From: Gemmatimonadaceae bacterium
GTDB lineage: Bacteria > Gemmatimonadota > Gemmatimonadetes > Gemmatimonadales > Gemmatimonadaceae
Length of the DNA: 9,335 bases
NCBI GenBank assembly: GCA_019689955.1
Contig: JADGGM010000073.1
Span: 1-9,335, forward strand
Reading direction: 5' to 3'
In this document: in pieces, positions 7,632 through 9,335 of the stretch
How the letters are laid out: each line of letters opens with the position of its first letter
Numbering within the stretch: position 1 is the stretch's first letter
Notes under the pieces: generated by a model
What the model was told of the DNA's origin: nothing
Database searches by the model: none
Seen by the model: only the letters and a program-made list of their open reading frames with translations
Position numbers and translations under genes: made by a program

Positions 7632-8429
7632 TCAGCGCGCCGTTTCCGGCGTCGTGCGCCCCGAGGCCGCGTCGCCCTGCTCGAGGAGCGCGACGAACTG
7701 CCGCAGGTCCGGAACCGCAACGTCCGACACCACCCAGTGCTCCACCCCATCGCGTCGCCAGTGCATCAGGGTGTAGCCGTTCCGCGATTCCTGTGACAGC
7801 CCGACATCCCGCCCCGGCGCCGGCCACGAGAAGACGTTGATCACGTGCTGCCGGCGCCCGTACACCACCACGGCGACCGGGCGCCCGTGCACGTAGTCCA
7901 CCCGCCCCCCCAGCAGCGGGAAGCCGGCGTCGTCCAGCCGCGGGACCGACGGGGAGAAGTCGAGCCGCCCGTTGAACCACGGCTTCACGTTGTGCTGGTT
8001 GTTCGAGGAGACGTCGGTGAGATGCGCCGGCATGAGCGACCGGATGTGGCTCGCCAGCACCTCCTCCGCGACCGCGGGCTCCGCCGCGCGGCGCCCCGTG
8101 GCGACGAACGTCACCCCGCTGCTCACGACCGCGATCACCACCGCCGCAGCGATGGCGCGCCACGGCACGTACCGGCTCCGTCGCGCCACGGGCTCGCTCC
8201 CCGCCTGCTCCTCCCGGATCGCCGCTCGAATGCGCGCACGCAAGACGTCAGGCGCGCGATATGGCACGAGCCCCTCCTGGAGCCGCGACACCGTCTCGAG
8301 GATCCCCTCGTACTCGGAAGCACACTCGGCGCATGAGACCAGGTGCCGTGCGACCTCGCTCGCCTGCTCCGGCGGAAGCTCGCTGTCGACGTACGCGCTC
8401 AGGTGGTCGCGAGTCACCGCGCAGCTCAT
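7632..8429 (-). CDS. Zinc-binding transmembrane anti-sigma factor (zf-HC2/ZAS domain)
   Basis: The product is 265 aa. The N-terminal domain has the ZAS motif H29-L-V-S-C33-A-E-C36 (HX3CX2C), with Cys3 placed as the fourth ligand and LSAYVDSELPPEQASEVARHL between. This fold clamps an ECF sigma factor in the cytoplasm. A single membrane helix follows at about 90-110 (WRAIAAAVVIAVVSSGVTFVA). The exported C-terminal domain (about 118-250) contains VKPWFNGRLDFSP, GFPLLGGRVDYVHGRPVAVVVYGRRQHVINVFSWP, LMHWRRDGVEHWVVSDV and LRQFVALL, a domain recurrent in anti-sigma proteins of this type and probably the sensing part. The ATG at 8429 is one base after the sigma stop codon, with GGGAGG about 11 bases upstream inside the sigma gene, so translation is coupled. 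The Cys3-His29-Cys33-Cys36 spacing equals that of the redox-sensing RsrA. Redox sensing by this protein is inference. Confidence 0.9.
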   Translation of the reverse strand: MSCAVTRDHLSAYVDSELPPEQASEVARHLVSCAECASEYEGILETVSRLQEGLVPYRAPDVLRARIRAAIREEQAGSEPVARRSRYVPWRAIAAAVVIAVVSSGVTFVATGRRAAEPAVAEEVLASHIRSLMPAHLTDVSSNNQHNVKPWFNGRLDFSPSVPRLDDAGFPLLGGRVDYVHGRPVAVVVYGRRQHVINVFSWPAPGRDVGLSQESRNGYTLMHWRRDGVEHWVVSDVAVPDLRQFVALLEQGDAASGRTTPETAR

Positions 8430-8430
8430 C

Positions 8431-8967
8431 TCAGCTCGCCTCCCGGGCGCCGATCCCGAGCGCCTGCTGCAGCCGCTTCCGCGCGCGCGCGAGGCGCGAC
8501 ATCACCGTGCCGATCGGCGTCCCCATGACGCGTCCGATCTCCTGGTACGACAGCCGCTCGATCTCCCGTAGCACGATCACCTCCCGGAACTCACGCGGGA
8601 GCTGCGCCAGCGCCAGCTCGAGCTCGGCGCGGTCGGACTCCGCCAGGACCCGTGCATCCGCCGCCAGCTGCTCGTCCTCGTCTGCCCCGTGTGCCTCGTC
8701 GTCGTACGCCACGGCGACCTGCTCCGGCCGCGCCGAGCGTCGCCAGGTATAGCAGCAGTTCCGCACGATCGTCAACAGCCACGCCCGCGCGTCGCCGCCG
8801 CGAAACCCGCCGTAATGCCGCCACGCGCGCAGATACGCCTCCTGCACGACGTCCTGCGCGTCGTGCTCGTCGCGCAGGAGATGTCGCGCAAGCGTGTACG
8901 CATCGTCGAGCAGCGGAATGATGGAACGCTCGAACGCCTCGAGCACGCTGTCCGGCGCGGCGGCCAT
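8431..8967 (-). CDS. ECF-type RNA polymerase sigma factor
   Basis: The product is 178 aa, a normal ECF size. Region 2 spans about 11-77 (ARHLLRDEHDAQDVVQEAYLRAW, then ARAWLLTIVRNCCYTWRR), binding core polymerase and the -10 element. An acidic linker (about 80-110, rich in D and E) joins it to region 4 at about 117-170 (ALAQLPREFREVIVLREIE, LSYQEIGRVMGTPIGTVMSRLARARKRLQQAL), whose helix-turn-helix reads the -35 element. The start is set at ATG 8967. An upstream in-frame GTG at 8988 would add seven residues, and the longer open frame beyond that has no family similarity. No strong Shine-Dalgarno is present. The anti-sigma gene follows after a single base, so the two form a stoichiometric pair. 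A candidate self-recognised promoter lies just upstream. The cognate stress cannot be told from sequence. Confidence 0.93.
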   Translation of the reverse strand: MAAAPDSVLEAFERSIIPLLDDAYTLARHLLRDEHDAQDVVQEAYLRAWRHYGGFRGGDARAWLLTIVRNCCYTWRRSARPEQVAVAYDDEAHGADEDEQLAADARVLAESDRAELELALAQLPREFREVIVLREIERLSYQEIGRVMGTPIGTVMSRLARARKRLQQALGIGAREAS

Positions 8968-8994
8968 GGCCCGTTCTGGAGACCTCACTATGGG

Positions 8995-9023
8995 GAGACT
9001 CCCGTGCGAGGCGGAAATATTCC
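8995..9023 (-). promoter_or_regulatory. Candidate ECF-type promoter for the sigma/anti-sigma operon
   Basis: Read on the minus strand, GGAATAT (9023-9017) is followed 17 bases later by GTCTC (8999-8995). This resembles the GGAA(C/T)...GTC pattern of many autoregulated ECF promoters, with a spacer perhaps one or two bases longer than usual. Transcription would start near 8989, giving a leader of about 20 bases before ATG 8967. Autoregulation is inferred. Confidence 0.4.
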
Positions 9024-9036
9024 CGCGCCATGCCCC

Positions 9037-9065
9037 GGAATAATCGCATCCCCGCCCCGGTCTAG
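9037..9065 (+). promoter_or_regulatory. Candidate ECF-type promoter for the divergent Tat-exported gene
   Basis: GGAATAA (9037-9043) is followed after 16 bases by GTCTAG (9060-9065), close to the sigma-E-like layout GGAACTT-N15/16-GTCTAA. Transcription would start near 9072, leaving a leader of about 100 bases before ATG 9173. The same GGAAT and GTCT elements occur in the opposing minus-strand candidate, which suggests one sigma factor reads both. Confidence 0.45.
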
Positions 9066-9172
9066 ATAGTGTAGTCGGCACGACCCGATGGCGCGGTACG
9101 CACCGAGCGCCGCTTTCCCAGGCATCGAGCCTCCGGCGCGATGCGTCCACGCTCACGCGAGGGCCTGTACAC

Positions 9173-9335
9173 ATGTCTCGCTTCCACGATCACTCGTCGA
9201 GCTCGCGATACATCACCGAAGACCCCAATGAAGACGGCATCGACCGTCGCGGGTTCCTGAAATGCATGGCGTGGGCGGGAACGGGCGTCGTCTGGGGGCT
9301 CGCGGGAGGGATTCCCACCTCGTACGCCCTGAGCC
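9173..9335 (+). CDS. Tat-exported protein, N-terminal 54 residues (possible metallophosphoesterase), truncated by window end
   Basis: ATG 9173 is preceded by GAGGG (9159-9163) at 9 bases spacing, and the frame stays open to the window end. Residues 24-30 read DRRGFLK, a textbook twin-arginine motif (S/T-R-R-x-F-L-K), followed by a moderately hydrophobic segment, CMAWAGTGVVWGLAGGIPT. Folded, often cofactor- or metal-containing proteins use this route to the periplasm. The signature around WAGTGV-W-GG-P resembles the N-termini I recall for a family of Tat-exported calcineurin-like phosphoesterases, but no catalytic residues fall in the window, so that product name is tentative. The gene is divergent from the ECF sigma operon and has its own ECF-like promoter candidate, so it is a likely regulon member. 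Confidence 0.75.
   Translation, partial: MSRFHDHSSSSRYITEDPNEDGIDRRGFLKCMAWAGTGVVWGLAGGIPTSYALS

Noticed and set aside
9037..9172. The roughly 100-base leader before the Tat gene as a riboswitch
   Set aside because: I found no recognisable conserved riboswitch core or terminator/antiterminator pair by eye.

Overview
The window is about 9.3 kb of GC-rich bacterial chromosome carrying eight substantial genes plus one possible leader peptide. Gene density is high, recognisable Shine-Dalgarno sites are few, and the mix of exported peptidases, an orphan GH43 lipoprotein and an ECF sigma/anti-sigma pair resembles Gemmatimonadota or a related soil phylum. That assignment is inferred from style and protein flavour, not from a marker gene. 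I see no RNA genes, CRISPR array, insertion sequence or phage gene. No gene-free stretch exceeds about 225 bases.

Region 1 (1-4904, + strand) is a compact run of three genes. It starts with the C-terminal part of a TldE/PmbA-like protein that lacks the TldD zinc motif. Next is an exported, redoxin-fold protein with an atypical cysteine pair. Last is an exported two-domain M16 zinc peptidase with a complete HXXEH-X76-E site. The genes abut or overlap and are probably co-transcribed, ending at a perfect 14-bp hairpin (4928-4971). A 29-bp AT-rich dyad with the TACA-N2-TGTA core of BlaI/MecI operators lies at the start of the redoxin gene, so the last two genes may also have their own regulated promoter.

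Region 2 (5129-6806, + strand) holds a six-helix TMEM175-type potassium channel, followed 16 bases later by a GH43-fold lipoprotein glycosidase. No transporter or other carbohydrate gene is visible beside it.

Region 3 (6807-9335) looks like an envelope-stress module. A DUF1707/LiaF-C-like cytoplasmic protein (+) is preceded by a strong ribosome binding site and a 14-codon ORF that overlaps its GTG start. It converges on an ECF sigma / zinc anti-sigma pair (- strand). Divergent from the sigma gene, a Tat-exported protein begins and runs off the window; it is possibly a metallophosphoesterase. The intergenic spacer contains two divergent GGAAT...GTCT motifs of ECF-promoter type. This suggests that the sigma factor drives itself and the exported protein.

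Nothing here is a clearly new defence or mobile system. The best candidates for novelty are the TldE-redoxin-M16 gene set with its dyad, and the predicted sigma-controlled divergent unit.
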